This document shows positions 23,301 through 34,775 of a stretch of 64,000 nucleotides of DNA, piece after piece. Source of the DNA: Phoenix dactylifera (lineage: Eukaryota > Streptophyta > Magnoliopsida > Arecales > Arecaceae); assembly GCF_009389715.1 (NCBI RefSeq), contig NC_052397.1, positions 10,551,595-10,615,594 on the forward strand. The letters run 5' to 3'. The notes under the pieces were generated by a model, which saw only the letters and a list, made by a program, of their open reading frames with translations, had not been told where the DNA came from and did no database searches. Position 1 is the stretch's first letter; the number at the start of each line of letters is the position of its first letter. The translations under genes and the position numbers were made by a program.

Positions 23301-25694
23301 ATTTTAGAAAGGTTAGCGGGTCATAAATATTATTGCTTCCTAGATGGCTATTCAGGTTACAACCAAATTGCAATTGATCCTGAAGATCAGGAAAAGACCA
23401 CTTTTACATGTCCTTTTGGCACATTTGCTTACAAGAGAATGCCTTTTGGATTATGTAATGCTCCTGCAACCTTCCAAAGATGCATGCTCAGTATTTTTTC
23501 TGACATGGTTGAGCGTTTTTTGGAAGTCTTCATGGATGATTTTTCTGTTTTCGGCTCCTCTTTTGAAAACTGTATAGACCATTTAAGGCTAGTCTTAATT
23601 CGGTGTGAGGAGAAGAATCTAATCTTAAACTGGGAAAAGTGCCATTTCATGGTAACTAGGGGAATTGTTCTCGGGCATGTCATTTCATCTGAAGGAATTG
23701 AAGTAGACAAGGCTAAAATTGATTTAATTGCTAACTTACCCAACCCAAAAACTATCAAAGATATACGCTCATTTTTGGGTCATGCAGGATTTTATAGGAG
23801 ATTCATTAAAGATTTTAGCTCAATATCTAAACCCTTATGTAATCTCCTTCAGAAGGAAACCCAATTTGTGTGGTCTGAAGAATGTCAAAAAGCTTTTGAT
23901 AAACTTAAAAGCTTGCTGACCTCTGCTCCCATCATGCAACCACCTGACTGGTCACTTCCTTTTGAAATTATGTGTGATGCTAGTGAATATGCAGTTGGGG
24001 TAGTTCTAGGGCAAAGAAAAGAAAGAAAGCCTTATGTTATTTACTATGCAAGTAAGACTTTAAATAGTGCACAAATGAATTACACCACTACGGAAAAAGA
24101 ACTACTCACCGTAGTATTTGCACTAGAAAAATTTAGGTCTTACTTGATTGGATCCAAAATCATTATCTACACTGACCATGCTGCCCTTAAGTACCTTCTT
24201 TCAAAAAAGGATGCTAAGGCGCGTTTGCTTAGGTGGATCCTTCTGCTCCAAGAATTTTTTCTAGAAATAAGAGATAAAAAGAGGGTAGAGAATGTAGTAG
24301 CTGATCACTTGTCTCGTCTCACTTTTCCAGATTCCTTAGACAATTCACCCATAAAAGACACTTTTCCTGATGAGCAACTGTTTGAGATCACATCTTCACC
24401 CTGGTTTGCAGACATTGCAAATTTTCTAGTCACAGGTGAACTACCAAGTCATTGGAATAAACAAGACAAAAGAAAATTTTTGACTGAAATAAAAAATTTT
24501 TTCTGGGATGATCCTTATCTTTTCAAATACTGCCCAGATCAAATTATTAGGAGATGTGTACCTAATGACGAATTTATTAGTGTCATTTCCTTTTGTCATT
24601 CTGAAGCTTGCGGTGGTCATTTCTCTGCTAAGAAAACGGCTGCAAAAATTTTACAGTGCGGTTTCTATTGGCCCACCTTGTTTAAAGATTCCCATAACTT
24701 TTGCAAAGCTTGCGAGCGTTGTCAAAAGTTAGGTGGGATAACTCGTAGGAATATGATGCCTCTCAACCCAATTTTAATTATCGAAATATTTGATTGTTGG
24801 GGAATAGATTTTATGGGCCCATTTCCTCCTTCATTCGGAAATTTGTACATTTTAGTAGCTGTAGATTATGTCTCCAAATGGATTGAGGCAATTCCTTGCA
24901 AACATAATGACCACAAAACTGTTCTAAAATTTTTAAAGGAAAACATTCTTTCTAGATTTGGAACGCCTCGAGCCATCATCAGTGATGGGGGTTCACACTT
25001 CTGTAATAAGCCCTTTGAGGCTTTAATGCGAAAATATGGGATCACCCATAAAATCGCCACCCCTTATCATCCACAAACAAGTGGACAAGTTGAAGTATCA
25101 AATCGATCAATTAAGAATATTCTGGAAAAAACGGTTAACCCAAATCGCAAAGACTGGTCCTTGCGTTTAACTGATGCACTTTGGGCTTATCATACTGCTT
25201 TTAAAACTCCGATTGGTATGTCTTCGTACCGTCTTATTTTTGGTAAACCGTGTCACTTGCCTGTGGAATTGGAGCATAGAGCCTACTGGGCTATTAAGAG
25301 ATTTAATTTTGATATGGATAAGGCTAGTTCACTACGCAAACTTCAACTTAATGAACTAGAGGAAATCAGGAATGAAGCATATGAGAATGTTCGAATTTAT
25401 AAGAACAAAATGAAAGTCTTTCATGATAGAAATATTATGAGAAAAATATTTGAGCCTTCCCAGAAAGTTCTATTGTATAATTCAAGACTTCATTTATTTC
25501 CAGAAAAATTGAGATCTAGATGGACCGGCCCATTTATAGTTAAAACTGTTTATCCGTATGGAACCGTTGAAATAGAGAATCCAAACACCGGTAATATTTT
25601 TAAAGTAAATGGCCAACGTTTGAAGTTATTTTTGGACAACTTTACCCCAGAGGTTGAATCGACCAATCTGGGAGACCCTGTTTATCAGGATTGA
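20343..25694 (+). CDS. Gag-Pol polyprotein, Athila-type (1783 aa, intact)
   Basis: One open frame without stop or frameshift. Order: retrotransposon gag capsid domain (about residues 80-270); a CX2CX4HX4C zinc knuckle (C314-C327); aspartic protease with active site DLGAS (D612), the variant usual in this lineage; reverse transcriptase with FMDD (D1065, D1066); RNase H with D1212 and TDH (D1278); integrase zinc finger (H1419, C1457, C1460 and neighbours); and integrase core D1489, D1548, E1584, with exactly 35 residues between the last two. All catalytic residues are present. Translation may start at M1 or at M31 (20433), where the sequence turns acidic and gag-like. It packages element RNA, copies it into DNA and integrates it. 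Confidence 0.95.
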   Translation: MRLWQRDKTNRLFRVESKDKNLIIQNSNNQMEDNGSNQGDNEFQDDLPIRTLRDYLQPARTSTPSCMVIPTAAGAFDMKPGIIQLLPKFHGLDSESPYLHLKEFDEVCSTLHFNDVTEEVVKLKLFPFSLKEKAKSWLHSLRPRTIATWQEMTREFLKKFFPTHKTNTLRRNIMNFAQKDGETFFQCWERFKDLLLTCPHHGYEIWRIISFFYDGLTSNMRQFVEMMCNGEFMNKEPEEAWDYFDLLAENAQAWDTTDKNEKPQKSTNTKGGMYHVKEENDVNLKIANLTRKVEAIELSRANTGKTPTIDESICEICESNAHLTKDCPTIPAFQEVLHDQANFTNAYKRPFPETYNPSWRNHPNFSWRHGPTANESQGNSIPYVPPHKRSLEDTLQAFMQGQTQINQNTMQSLQELKNSVGRIEAQLNVREKGTFPAQPQSNPKGQHEVHEASSSQPKIEQVKSVTTLRSGKIINKEIPTKDDKPKKSIEKNDEDDNEQNDPILHHKIVAPFPQRLLAAKKGIPDQEILEIFKQVKINIPLLDAIKQIPSYAKFLKDLCTIKRKLCVQKKAFLTEQVSAILKHNTPPKYKDPGCPTISCIIGNFRIQRALLDLGASVNLLPYSVYEQLGLGELKPTKVTLQLADRSIKIPRGIVEDVLVQVDKFYFPVDFIVLDTQPVMNCTTPIPVILGRPFLATSNALINCRNGIMKMSFGNMTIDFNIFNICKQPDNDNENDEIHGVNLIDSIVEDVLVPSLSSDPLETCLTHFGNTDINQNFREISAILDSAPLLDTDRWKSRFEELPTRNNSPLPSSVQAPKLELKPLPSELKYAYLGQEETFPVIISSQLEQNQELKLLEILKEHKGALGWTIADIKGISPSICTHRIHLEADAKPSRQPQRRLNPNMKDVVRAEVLKLLDAGMIYPISDSKWVSPTQVVPKKSGVTVVKNANNELVPTRVPTSWRVCIDYRKLNSVTRKDHFPLPFIDQILERLAGHKYYCFLDGYSGYNQIAIDPEDQEKTTFTCPFGTFAYKRMPFGLCNAPATFQRCMLSIFSDMVERFLEVFMDDFSVFGSSFENCIDHLRLVLIRCEEKNLILNWEKCHFMVTRGIVLGHVISSEGIEVDKAKIDLIANLPNPKTIKDIRSFLGHAGFYRRFIKDFSSISKPLCNLLQKETQFVWSEECQKAFDKLKSLLTSAPIMQPPDWSLPFEIMCDASEYAVGVVLGQRKERKPYVIYYASKTLNSAQMNYTTTEKELLTVVFALEKFRSYLIGSKIIIYTDHAALKYLLSKKDAKARLLRWILLLQEFFLEIRDKKRVENVVADHLSRLTFPDSLDNSPIKDTFPDEQLFEITSSPWFADIANFLVTGELPSHWNKQDKRKFLTEIKNFFWDDPYLFKYCPDQIIRRCVPNDEFISVISFCHSEACGGHFSAKKTAAKILQCGFYWPTLFKDSHNFCKACERCQKLGGITRRNMMPLNPILIIEIFDCWGIDFMGPFPPSFGNLYILVAVDYVSKWIEAIPCKHNDHKTVLKFLKENILSRFGTPRAIISDGGSHFCNKPFEALMRKYGITHKIATPYHPQTSGQVEVSNRSIKNILEKTVNPNRKDWSLRLTDALWAYHTAFKTPIGMSSYRLIFGKPCHLPVELEHRAYWAIKRFNFDMDKASSLRKLQLNELEEIRNEAYENVRIYKNKMKVFHDRNIMRKIFEPSQKVLLYNSRLHLFPEKLRSRWTGPFIVKTVYPYGTVEIENPNTGNIFKVNGQRLKLFLDNFTPEVESTNLGDPVYQD

Positions 25695-27173
25695 TCTCTA
25701 TATCTGCTAGAGATCCTCTGTTTGTACATAATTTTTCTTTCTTTCATATGACAATTGGTGAGCAACAGCAGTGTGCAGTCATTCTATCAGGTAAATTCTC
25801 ACCTTCAGTCTTATTATACTTCATACAATCATATTTAATGCACTCATGTTGAAACATTGGGGACAATGTTGAATTTAAGTTGGGGGGAGAGATTACTATA
25901 TTTTTCTATATATCATACCAATTGTCATATATTTTAAAAAAAAAAAATTATTTAAACATATATGTTGTAGTCATTTAATTACCACTATATTTTTCAAAGA
26001 AATAAACATGTGCAGCTATTAAGGCAAGGAGCATATTATGACTTATCAGAGACCTATTACTAGATCCCCACATAGGTATTCAATGACAATAGGAAGGCCT
26101 CAGGAGTTCACTTGTTTTACCTACTTGTTTGTTGATCTTATTCGCAAGAGAAGTACGAGTGTCCTTGTCTTAAAGTTCATGATTTGGTTTTCACATAAAG
26201 ATTGAGTTTGAAATTCCCGGCTAGATCACCTGGGTGCCTTATGTTCTGACCTTGGTTGACCTATAGTCACAATACAGTCACGTTACATATGTATATATAT
26301 ATAAAAAAAAAAAAGAAAGAGAGAGAGAAATAATACAGTTTGTCTTCACTGAGTAACCGGGCCTCTTACCTACAAAGCAGCGAGTGTTCGCGTAAAAAGG
26401 TGAAAATAACTGAAATAAGTGATTAGTCTGGCCTCGTGGCGTAGTCTGGTTCGAGTAATTAAGTCCGAGGGGTGTTTCACCTAATGCCTTGAGCCAACTG
26501 GATCAAGAGTCATTGACCCAAAGCTCGTTACATGGACCTTACTAGAGCCTAATGGAGTTGGACTGTTGTAGTCATTGTGTTAAAAAAAAAAAAAAAAAAA
26601 AAAAAATATTTTAAACATGAGTGAGTTAGTTAAACTTAAACCAAGTGACATGTGGATGACTGGTTTGACTCCATTATTTTAGAACTCTATGTACCTGGGA
26701 TGTCTAGTTGGGATTGATAGCTTCATTTTTATATGCGAACCATTCTGGATAAATAACATGTGATATTCAGAAAATTTAGTGGATCGGGAGCTAACAAATG
26801 ATAGTTAACACTTGTGAATTTGAGTAGTGCACCTAGAACTCAAGGGGTACCCAATTGTGGTGGAGGTATAGGTATTCTGAAACATCACATTTACATTTGC
26901 CTTAAGGATTGCTATGCTTTAAAGTATGTTTTTGATTAAAAAAAAAAAAAAAAAAAAAGATGTTTGTGGGTAACATCACTGCAAACCCTCACGAGACAAC
27001 ACTCGTCCACTAGGGTAACCTAGGAGTTTAACGGCTTGTTGCACGTGCTAAGTGCAATCGTCATGCTCTACGAAAATGAGTATTTATTTTAATTCATGCA
27101 TATTAATAAACAATACTTTTGCACTCTCATCTTATCATTTTTACACTAAATTGCTAGAGACTAGCAATAAGCT
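25695..27173 (+). other. Non-coding region between pol and the 3' LTR, no envelope-like frame
   Basis: About 1.5 kb where some Athila relatives carry an envelope-like frame. Here no frame exceeds a few dozen codons. It contains two long A-runs (26582-26606 and about 26938-26958) and an early polypurine-like motif at 25877-25892. Confidence 0.7.
25877..25892 (+). other. Internal polypurine-tract-like motif
   Basis: AAGTTGGGGGGAGAGA lies 183 bp after the pol stop. It resembles the terminal tract (AGTTGGGGGGTG) but is far from the 3' LTR. Role uncertain: a second priming site or a relic of a former 3' end. Confidence 0.55.
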
Positions 27174-27185
27174 AGTTGGGGGGTG
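27174..27185 (+). other. Terminal polypurine tract
   Basis: AGTTGGGGGGTG directly abuts the 3' LTR start at 27186, the position required for plus-strand priming. The TG at its end interrupts the purine run. Confidence 0.7.
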
Positions 27186-28766
27186 TGATGAGAGTACAAA
27201 AGTGAAATTCAAACCCAGTAACTCTGGATTTGAACCCAATGCCTGGCAGCCCAAGCTCAATAAATTTTCCAAACATCCACAGCATGGGGGCTTTGAATTT
27301 TTCTAATTTCCCAACCGACCGTGGAAACGGACTTTTTAATTCCAAGCATCATGGCATCTCATCCAAGGGACCTAAACCAAATCCAAGGGACTTAAATCAG
27401 ACCCAAGAGACCTAAGCTAAACTAGCTCTTCAATTCCAAATGGCATCTTATTAGCATCTTTTCGTTTCCCCTGTTCTTCCCAGTTCATCCAAGCGAGGAG
27501 CCGACGGAAGAGAAGCGAGGAAAGCAGTCATCGGGAGGAGAAGAGTCCCAAGTCTCATCCGCTCCCAAACCGGCTCTTTCTTGCATCCCACCTTAGCAAC
27601 TCCCCAACGAACAGAGTACGCGTGAGGAGCTTCCCATCGTCTTCCAACCGTCCGTGGCTCTCAACGGCAGTAAGGGAACTCCAAAGCCAATCCATCCGTT
27701 CGCATCCCTGCAGCCGAAGAGTCCCAAGCATTCAAATCCCAGCTTCATCCGCTCCCAGCAGCGTCCGTTCGCATCCCGCCTCAACAACCCCCCATCCGTT
27801 CCTGCAGCCGAAGAGTTTCAAGCAATTGAAACCATCCGCAATCCTCCAGCGTCCTTCTGTCTTCCCTTCAACATGCTGAAGGCGTCTATAAAAGAGGGGG
27901 AGAGCCATCCGGAGGAGCCATCTGGTGGAGGAGAACCAGCCGCACGGATTCATTCCTACACAGGCGGACGGGAGAGGAAGAGGAGGAGGTTCTATCGGCA
28001 TTATTCCCAGCCGGACGGATCCATCCCAGTTCGGGCGAGAAAGGGAGGAAGGAGGAGGACACGGAGAGGAGGAATCCAAACAACAGCAGTCCTTCTTCCG
28101 ATCTTTCCAGCCGGGCGAGGGAGGAGAGGAGCTAGCCGGGTGAGAGGAGGAGGAGACACGAGAGAGAAGAGAAAACAGAGCACTCTGTTTTCTCAACCAA
28201 ATTTAAAAAAAAAAGAAAAAGGGATTTATGCTTATTTTATTTATTCTATGCTAATCCTTTTTATGAAAATGTTTGCATCTCATATGGATAGCTAAATTTC
28301 TTTAAGCTAAGGCTAGGGAAAAGCCTAGCATTCTCTTCATGTATTTCCTTTAATCATCAATTAGATTTTAATGTTTTTGATTTGATTTATGGTGCAGTAG
28401 ATTGATAGAAAATATTTCAAACTTATATATTTTCTTTGATTTGTTATTTCCCCCGGGTATAACAGATGCTTAGAAATCCCTGTAGTTTAAAATAGAATTA
28501 CTGTAATGCTGCCCATAAAACTAAATCTATTTAACTGAGATAATAGATGATTTTAGGAAAAACATGATGAAGTGCTAGGCTGAATCCTGATGCCTTAGTT
28601 ATATTTTGTTAATCCGAATATTATTTAGCCTTTAGTTTTTGTTCACTGTCAAATCCCTGTGGATTCGATCTCGGACTCACCGAGAATATTACTTTGCTAC
28701 ACCCTATACTTGGGGTATCCTACGTTTAATTTTTCTTTTTAAAAGAGCAAGATTAAAATCGTAGCA
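27186..28766 (+). repeat. 3' LTR of the Athila element
   Basis: 1581 bp, same length as the 5' LTR, offset 9455. Differences seen at 28158, 28363 and 28452. Followed at once by the ATATT duplication. Confidence 0.95.
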
Positions 28767-28771
28767 ATATT

Positions 28772-31320
28772 TAAATAGCAACTTTGAATTTAGGAATTAC
28801 ATGCTCCTCAATCAATGGAGTGGATGATGTCTAGATCCACCATGCTTGAGTTATTTAACATGTCCACTAAATCAAACCATGCACATATTTCTACAAGGTC
28901 AGTCAAAGTCATCATTGGATATCATCAACCTACCGGTCGATGGTCAAACTATTTTTAGGAGAAGAAAGTTACACAATACCAGATGTGGGTATGGATTAGG
29001 TTTGGCTACTTGATCCAAACTATAGTTTCAGGTCAAGTTTTCACTCTTCTTGTGCGTTACAAATCAATAGAATTCTTCTTAATTTGACGATATTAGGTCA
29101 AATTTGGTCCATATTTTATAGAGCATAATCGACAATCTTAGCTATTTTGGATTGGAGGTGTTGTTGTTGTTGGTTTAGATTAATGAGTTCACATCCCTTC
29201 ATTGACTTTGGTTAAGAATAGTTTTGGATTCACAAAGCAAACCAGATACTTGGCTAATATTCTTATTTAGTTCAAGTTGGATATGGCATCCTCGAATAAA
29301 TTTAATACAAACCACATAAATTTCTCCATGTTTCTTGGTTGCTAGCAATTTGCCAAAGGGAAATGAGGTTGATAGCACAGAGTTTTGCAGTTTATTACAT
29401 CATTCAAATGTAATTTTTGATGTTCAGGGTAAAAGGTGTCGTGCTTATAGTTGTTTGGACCATCAGCCAAGCCAAAAGGGCCAAGCGATGAGCCACCTTA
29501 ACTAATGTCTTATAACCACTCAGCCAACTCCTTTTCAACTCCTCTCTAAGCTCTCACTTGTTACATCCACTCCATCAGCGTCAAGGTCAAGGGCTAGGGT
29601 TTCTCTAATAGCCATCTTGCAGGCTGATGGTCCCTACAAGCCATCCTTGGTACCAATTCCGTTCAATTAATCAAGCCTTTTTGCCATCATGTTGGTTGGT
29701 GAAAACCTTAATAATTACATTTTTTATCATATTTGCCACTAGATACTGTTTCACATGTATGACAATGCCCTATCTTGCGCTCATACACCGAACTGTAACC
29801 ATGCACCTTAGTTACGTAAGCTTCATCCAACCTATGTGATGAAGCACAGCTCATGACAATAGTGTTGCGGATTGCGTTGCTGCATATGTAGGCAACCATA
29901 TGAGATCAATTTTTTGAAATTGTACTATTGGGGTTGAAATTTGGCCTGAGGGTGACCATGCCGGAGGAAGCCGAGAAGACGCCGATCGGGATGGAGAAAG
30001 AGAGCCACCTCATGCGCTCTGGAGTACCTGCACAAAGCCTTGGCCGGGGATTCCGGCGAAGGCCCTCTAATGGCTAAGTTAGAGTTGATCCATCATTTTT
30101 TGGGAAAAAAATCTCTGAGTGTTTTTGGTATGGCTTATTTTAGTCCTCATAAGGGTGCCCAGGTGGCTGAGGTATGATTCTTTTTTATTATGGAAGGAGA
30201 TGGTCTTGGTCAAGTGGCATGTGGCCAAGGCTAGGGCTCGCTTGACGCACACGGTTTGGACAGTCCTTGTGCACGGCATGACGTTGGCTGGTGTGGCAGG
30301 ATATGACTCTTGGCAGGTATGATAGGGTATGGCTTTTGGCAAGGTCGGCTCGGCCTTTGATAGGGTTCAAGGTCGGCCTGGCTCTCAGCGAGACTGAGAC
30401 CTGGCCTACTCAGCTCTTAGGTCTGCTCGGCAGAAATTGGATGGTTCCATGCTAGAGCAGGACGATCCATTTTGCTTCCCATCATGTACCATATCGGTTC
30501 GTGTACTGGTGAGGGATTTGCCATACTCTGATGTGTGAGGCTGTATTTATAGAAGAGCAGTGTAGCTTACCTATCTCAACAGGCAAAGAAAACAAAAAGA
30601 AAAAGAGCACGATTTATTGCCATCAAGTTTTTTTGTTCGCAGCCACTAAGAACAAAAACAAAGTTGCAAACCTTATGAAAGATGCACATAGTGCTTCCAA
30701 AAGTCTACAAAATGAAACAAATGCTTTACTTCCTATTTATCGTAAAAAACAAACATTGCCAAAGAAAAGTGTTAGGAGACGTCCGTTTCATTCATGTGAA
30801 AAGTTGCTTGGACGTGGTAATGCCTGCCTCGCGACTCCTCACCAACTCCTGCTGGTCCTGTAAAAACTAATGTGAATGTCACCAGGTCTCCCATTATGAC
30901 ATGACATGCCGAGCTTTTTGTGTGCATGAAACTGATGGCCATAGCATTACTCTCATTAATCTATCAAATAATGAATTGAATGTATACATGCTAATGAGAC
31001 TTGGGGTTAGCTGGTCTCACATTCTAAATTTCTAATGCACGCAAGTTAAAAAGAATGAAGTAGGCCACGCCCCTAACTCACGATATTATCTTCTCTTCTT
31101 CCGTCTCGAATCTAACCAAAGTCCAAACCGGGCAAGTCAAATTGACAACCGACCCCTATCCACGGGCGACGGCAGCTTTTGCTTATCCATGACCATGCCA
31201 AGTCCAAGGCCAACAATAGACGACACCACATCCCTCCAAAACCCGTCGTTCTCTTCTGGCTTTTCCACTAGGCGACTCCCTAGGTAGCTAACTCTTCTTT
31301 TGACCTCCAAAAAGCTAAAA
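28772..31320. other. Intergenic, no intact gene
   Basis: No recognised coding sequence. A short GC-rich stretch at 29,950-30,070 looks exon-like (it begins MPEEAEKTPIGMEKES and needs a frameshift to continue as ALEYLHKALAG), but I cannot assign it to a family. The rest, including 30,119-30,870, gives only short frames with no domain. Confidence 0.4.
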
Positions 31321-31324
31321 CTTT

Positions 31325-31676
31325 TTGTAATGCTATATAATAATCAAAAGATGGACGGCAATTAAATAAGGTATGTAAAGCTTTTTATTTTAACAGTCGA
31401 TGATGGATATTAAGTATTGTATAATATTTTGCGGTAATTTTTTTTGGAAATGCTAATTATTTTTTGGTTATGTATATTAAGTATTTTGGGTGATTGATAG
31501 CTATTATCAAAAAATGGACGGCATTAAATAAGATATGTAAAGCCTTGTCAATTTTTTTAATGGTGGATATCAAGTATTGCACAACATTTTATGGTATAGA
31601 TCATGCATGACAGAAGATTTCTTTTGGAAATGCTAATTATCTTTGGGTTATGTATGCTAAGTATTTTGGGTAATTG
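31325..31676. repeat. Tandem duplication of about 170-180 bp
   Basis: Copy one (31,325-31,496) and copy two (31,497-31,676) share 'atggacggcaattaaataag', 'tatgtaaagc', 'ggaaatgctaattat' and 'taagtattttggg' in the same order. They are diverged and slightly offset by small indels. Confidence 0.75.
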
Positions 31677-31779
31677 AACTAAGACAGAAAGAAGAGTCAT
31701 CTTAAAATCTATCTGGAAGGAAGTGCAAGTGGGACTCAAACGAGCGGAATAAAAGATAAACAAGTTAAAACAGCAGTAC

Positions 31780-32090
31780 CAACTAGAAAGTGGAGCAAGG
31801 CACGGTGTGAAAGGGTTTTAGGACACTGTGTGAAAGGGTTTTACTTTTAGGCCCCACTTCAAAAGCACCGTCCTCGTTCCGGATTAATCCTCCAAATTGT
31901 TTACTATTTTCTTCCTCTTTCGAGTTCTTTAATGGCCTTGAGTCACGAGCTGGCCCTTTAAAGACTTCCTAGATTTATACTGAAATCTCTTGACTTTTGA
32001 GGAAAAGCGAAGAGACTGGTTCAGCCTTTGAGCACCTCCTTTGTCCCTCCCCTCTTTTCTTTTATATCTTTTGCCCCCTTGGAGGATGAG
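31780..32090 (+). promoter_or_regulatory. Probable promoter of the C2-domain gene
   Basis: A TTTATATC motif near 32061 lies in a pyrimidine-rich 'cccctcttttc' context about 100 bp before the 5' UTR splice donor at 32168. A direct repeat 'gtgtgaaagggtttta' occurs at about 31,805 and 31,829. TSS not determined. Confidence 0.4.
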
Positions 32091-32167
32091 GCTTTCCTAG
32101 ACCTTTCCCTGCTCTTTTACCCTGTTTCGCTCCTCGGATTGTGGTGGTGGTCTCTTCGCGGCCCAAG

Positions 32168-32881
32168 GTGAGGCTTTTTTCGGGGTTTGCTGCCGTTTGG
32201 TGTTGCTTTTTCGATTCGCTCCGTCGCGATAAATTGGAAAAAATCTTTCTTTCTTTTTTTCTTCTTAATGGGATCCGTGTTCGGGTTGATTTGGCCCGAG
32301 ATGTTTTTTTGTGTTTTTTTGCTCCCTTCTTTCGGAGTTTTGGTTTTGGAAGGATTTTGTTTTAGGGTTTTGGAAGTTGAGTTCGTTTCTGGAAATTTAG
32401 GGTGTTTTGGACTTTGAGTTCCGGAATCTCCTGGAAGGCATCAAAATTCGATTTTGGCCTTGGAAATTGGGTGTTTTTGAGGAATTTGAAACCTAGGAAG
32501 GAGTTCAGGATTATGGGGATTCTATACAAAAAATCCCAAGCTGAGAGCTTCTGGAGTTGGGCGGCTCAAAAGTTTGGATTTCTCCCATTTCTCCTAGCTA
32601 GGGTTTCGAATTATCAGCTTCATTAGCAAAATTAGGTGGGTTAAATCAGAAACATCAGTTTTTCTTAACAAATTCCAATTTTTGAGTCAAGGAAATTTTG
32701 TAAATTTTACTGCTTCTATGTTTCAAATGTGGTTTTGATTTTAATTCTGCAATCTTAGATAAGGTTGAGCAACTCTGCTGGTATTAACTCTTGCAAATTC
32801 TTTTATATATGCTCTCAGCACCCGGATCTTTAATACCCATATATAGTCTAAAATTGGGCTTCGTTTGATTTGGTATTGCAG
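32168..32881 (+). other. 5' UTR intron of the C2-domain gene
   Basis: Donor AAG|GTGAGG at 32168 and acceptor TATTGCAG ending at 32881 give a 714-bp intron, T-rich towards the 3' end. The coding ATG lies 26 bp downstream. An open frame can be read back to 32865, but that part lies inside the intron and lacks an ATG. Confidence 0.7.
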
Positions 32882-32906
32882 GAATAACAGTTCCTTGATT
32901 CAATTC

Positions 32907-34199
32907 ATGGAGTCCTCCCAACCCTTCTCACCATGCTCCAAATCAGCTGCTGCCACGGCCGTGCTCAAGGAGCCTAGGCCTGAACCTGTCAACAAGAACT
33001 CTACCAGCTTCGTCGGTGAAGTTGCCCCTCAGCAGCCTGCACCGATGGCGGCAACCCCTGAGGGTTTCATTGGCTGTCTCGAGGTCTTCATTCATCAGGC
33101 GCGTGACATCCACAACATCTGTATCTACCACAAGCAAGATGTTTATGCCAAGATATGCCTGACCAGCGACCCCGAAGCAACTGTCTCGACCAAGATCATC
33201 AATGGTGGAGGAAGGAACCCGGTCTTCAATGAGAATCTGCAGCTCAATGTCCGAACCATTGACTCTTCTCTCAAATGTGAGGTCTGGATGCTGAGTAGGG
33301 TGAAGAATTATCTTGAGGACCAGCTGTTGGGTTTTGCTCTGGTGCCCCTCTCAGAGGTTGTCATCACCAATGGAAAGTTGGAGAAGGAATTCTCCCTCTC
33401 TTCTACTGATCTCTTCCACTCACCGGCTGGTTTTGTTCAATTATCGCTCTCCTACATCGGTTCATCACCGGAGGTTATGCCCATTCCAGCTCCCACGGCC
33501 TCTGTGATTCCGGATGTTGCTTTGCCAGATTCGGACAAGGATGATGCGATCCCTTGCGCGTATGATAAAATCGAGTTCCCTGACTTGAAGATTGTGAATG
33601 AAAATCAGCTGATGGTTTCCGAGTATTTTGGGATCCAATGCACCAATTTGGATGCCCAGAGCTCAGAGAGCTTGATTACTTTGGAGAATGACAACCGCCC
33701 AGATGGTGATGCAGGGGTCCATATTGTCGAGAGTTTGTCAACTGACAGTAGTCTTGATTCTGCTGGAGCTTTGAAAAATGACACTCCTGTAAGCAGTGTC
33801 TCAACAACTGAATCTCCTGTGGTGCTTCCCACCTCCTCTCAGTCTGTCTCTGGTCCCTCGGCAGCTACATCATCTCTGAGCCAGAAGGATAAGAGTGCAG
33901 AAGTTACTGAAGGTGAGGCTGATTCATCTTCTGGTGGGCAGTCGGACAGTGCATTCATGAAGCCTATGATCAGCATAAACATTGAGCCGGAGCAGACCGT
34001 TGATCAAAAGGACATTGTTGATTTGTATATGAAAAGCATGCAGCAGTTCACAGAGTCATTGGCCAAAATGAAACTTCCAATGGATATCGAGAGTAGCAGC
34101 CCCACCACTGAAAATGCTAATGCTGGTTCTGAGAAAAATTTGCCAGCAGCCAAAGGGACTGGCTCTAGAGTTTTCTATGGAAGTAGAGCATTCTTCTGA
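32907..34199 (+). CDS. C2-domain protein (430 aa)
   Basis: ATG at 32907 is the first after the inferred 5' UTR splice acceptor. Residues 1-50 are low-complexity. Residues 53-184 form one C2 domain: GFIGCLEVFIHQARD, then KQDVYAKICL, NPVFNENLQL, EVWMLSR, DQLLGFALVPLSE and GFVQLSLSY. C2 domains bind membranes, often with calcium. Here the loops keep D67, D78 and D138 but lack the usual full aspartate cluster, so calcium dependence is doubtful. Residues 190-370 are Ser/Thr-rich and probably disordered. The C-terminus has a helical block DIVDLYMKSMQQFTESLAKM and ends FYGSRAFF, which looks conserved rather than random. Plant proteins of this layout are known but largely uncharacterised; I give no symbol. 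The coding region has no intron. Confidence 0.88.
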   Translation: MESSQPFSPCSKSAAATAVLKEPRPEPVNKNSTSFVGEVAPQQPAPMAATPEGFIGCLEVFIHQARDIHNICIYHKQDVYAKICLTSDPEATVSTKIINGGGRNPVFNENLQLNVRTIDSSLKCEVWMLSRVKNYLEDQLLGFALVPLSEVVITNGKLEKEFSLSSTDLFHSPAGFVQLSLSYIGSSPEVMPIPAPTASVIPDVALPDSDKDDAIPCAYDKIEFPDLKIVNENQLMVSEYFGIQCTNLDAQSSESLITLENDNRPDGDAGVHIVESLSTDSSLDSAGALKNDTPVSSVSTTESPVVLPTSSQSVSGPSAATSSLSQKDKSAEVTEGEADSSSGGQSDSAFMKPMISINIEPEQTVDQKDIVDLYMKSMQQFTESLAKMKLPMDIESSSPTTENANAGSEKNLPAAKGTGSRVFYGSRAFF

Positions 34200-34775
34200 A
34201 GTTATTCCACTGGAGGGTATACTGGTGACTCTAGAGTTGGCACTATAGTGGTCAGTTAATTCTAAGTAGTGAAAAATGAACTCCTTTTTGTATGCTGTTT
34301 ATGTTTATCAGAAGGTGAAAAATGACTTGTGCTCACTACAGACTTGCTGTTGTTACTACTTTTACATGTGTCTGATATGCTTGCCTTCCTTTCCCATTTG
34401 TATGGAGTTGTGATAAGTTTGTTAATGTTTTCAGATAATTCTTCTCTTGGCGCCTTTTTTCTCCAATTACCATCTTTATTTTGGATTTGAATGGCATATG
34501 TTTGCATTATGGCAATCATCTGCATGATTTAGTGGATAACTTGACTGCATTATAAGTATTTAACCTTAAGTATAAATGGAAAGAAGTTAATTGATATGCT
34601 ACTCTTAGGAACTGGAAGTCTTAAATCCTATGCTTGTCTTGTTCAGTAATGATATTGAGCGGCCTTTCTCAGTGATATGTTGTAAATGGATTTGATCTAT
34701 CGCAATGGGGATTGTATACAATAGCTAATTTAGTGGGGCATGTATGGCTTGCTTGTATTTTTTGAAATGATTGAT
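34200..34775 (+). other. 3' UTR and downstream of the C2-domain gene
   Basis: T-rich sequence downstream of the TGA, typical of a plant 3' UTR. The end of the transcript is not determined. The transposon insertion site begins at 34776. Confidence 0.4.

Larger units (their letters stand above)
17726..28771 (+). mobile_element. Complete Athila-type Ty3/gypsy retrotransposon with target duplication
   Basis: The element proper is 17731-28766 (11,036 bp), flanked by a perfect ATATT duplication (17726-17730, 28767-28771). It has two 1581-bp LTRs with TG...CA ends, a tRNA-Asp primer site, one uninterrupted gag-pol frame and a polypurine tract. Domain order protease-RT-RNase H-integrase places it in Ty3/gypsy. 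The tRNA-Asp primer, long LTRs and pol sequence features point to the Athila lineage. No envelope-like frame is present between pol and the 3' LTR. Only three differences separate the LTRs, so insertion is recent. It is structurally complete; whether it is expressed is not visible. Confidence 0.95.

Noticed and set aside
26415..26500. tRNA-like phrase 'gtggcgtagtctggttcga'
   Set aside because: Resembles a D-arm/T-loop fragment, but no cloverleaf with acceptor pairing could be built; it lies in the non-coding part of the Athila element.
29940..30075. GC-rich exon-like stretch (MPEEAEKTPIGMEKES...)
   Set aside because: Needs a frameshift to continue, shows no splice context and matches no family I know. 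Too weak to call a gene or pseudogene.
32865..32906. N-terminal extension of the C2 protein
   Set aside because: It begins at a non-ATG codon and crosses the inferred 5' UTR splice acceptor; the first ATG after it is 32907.
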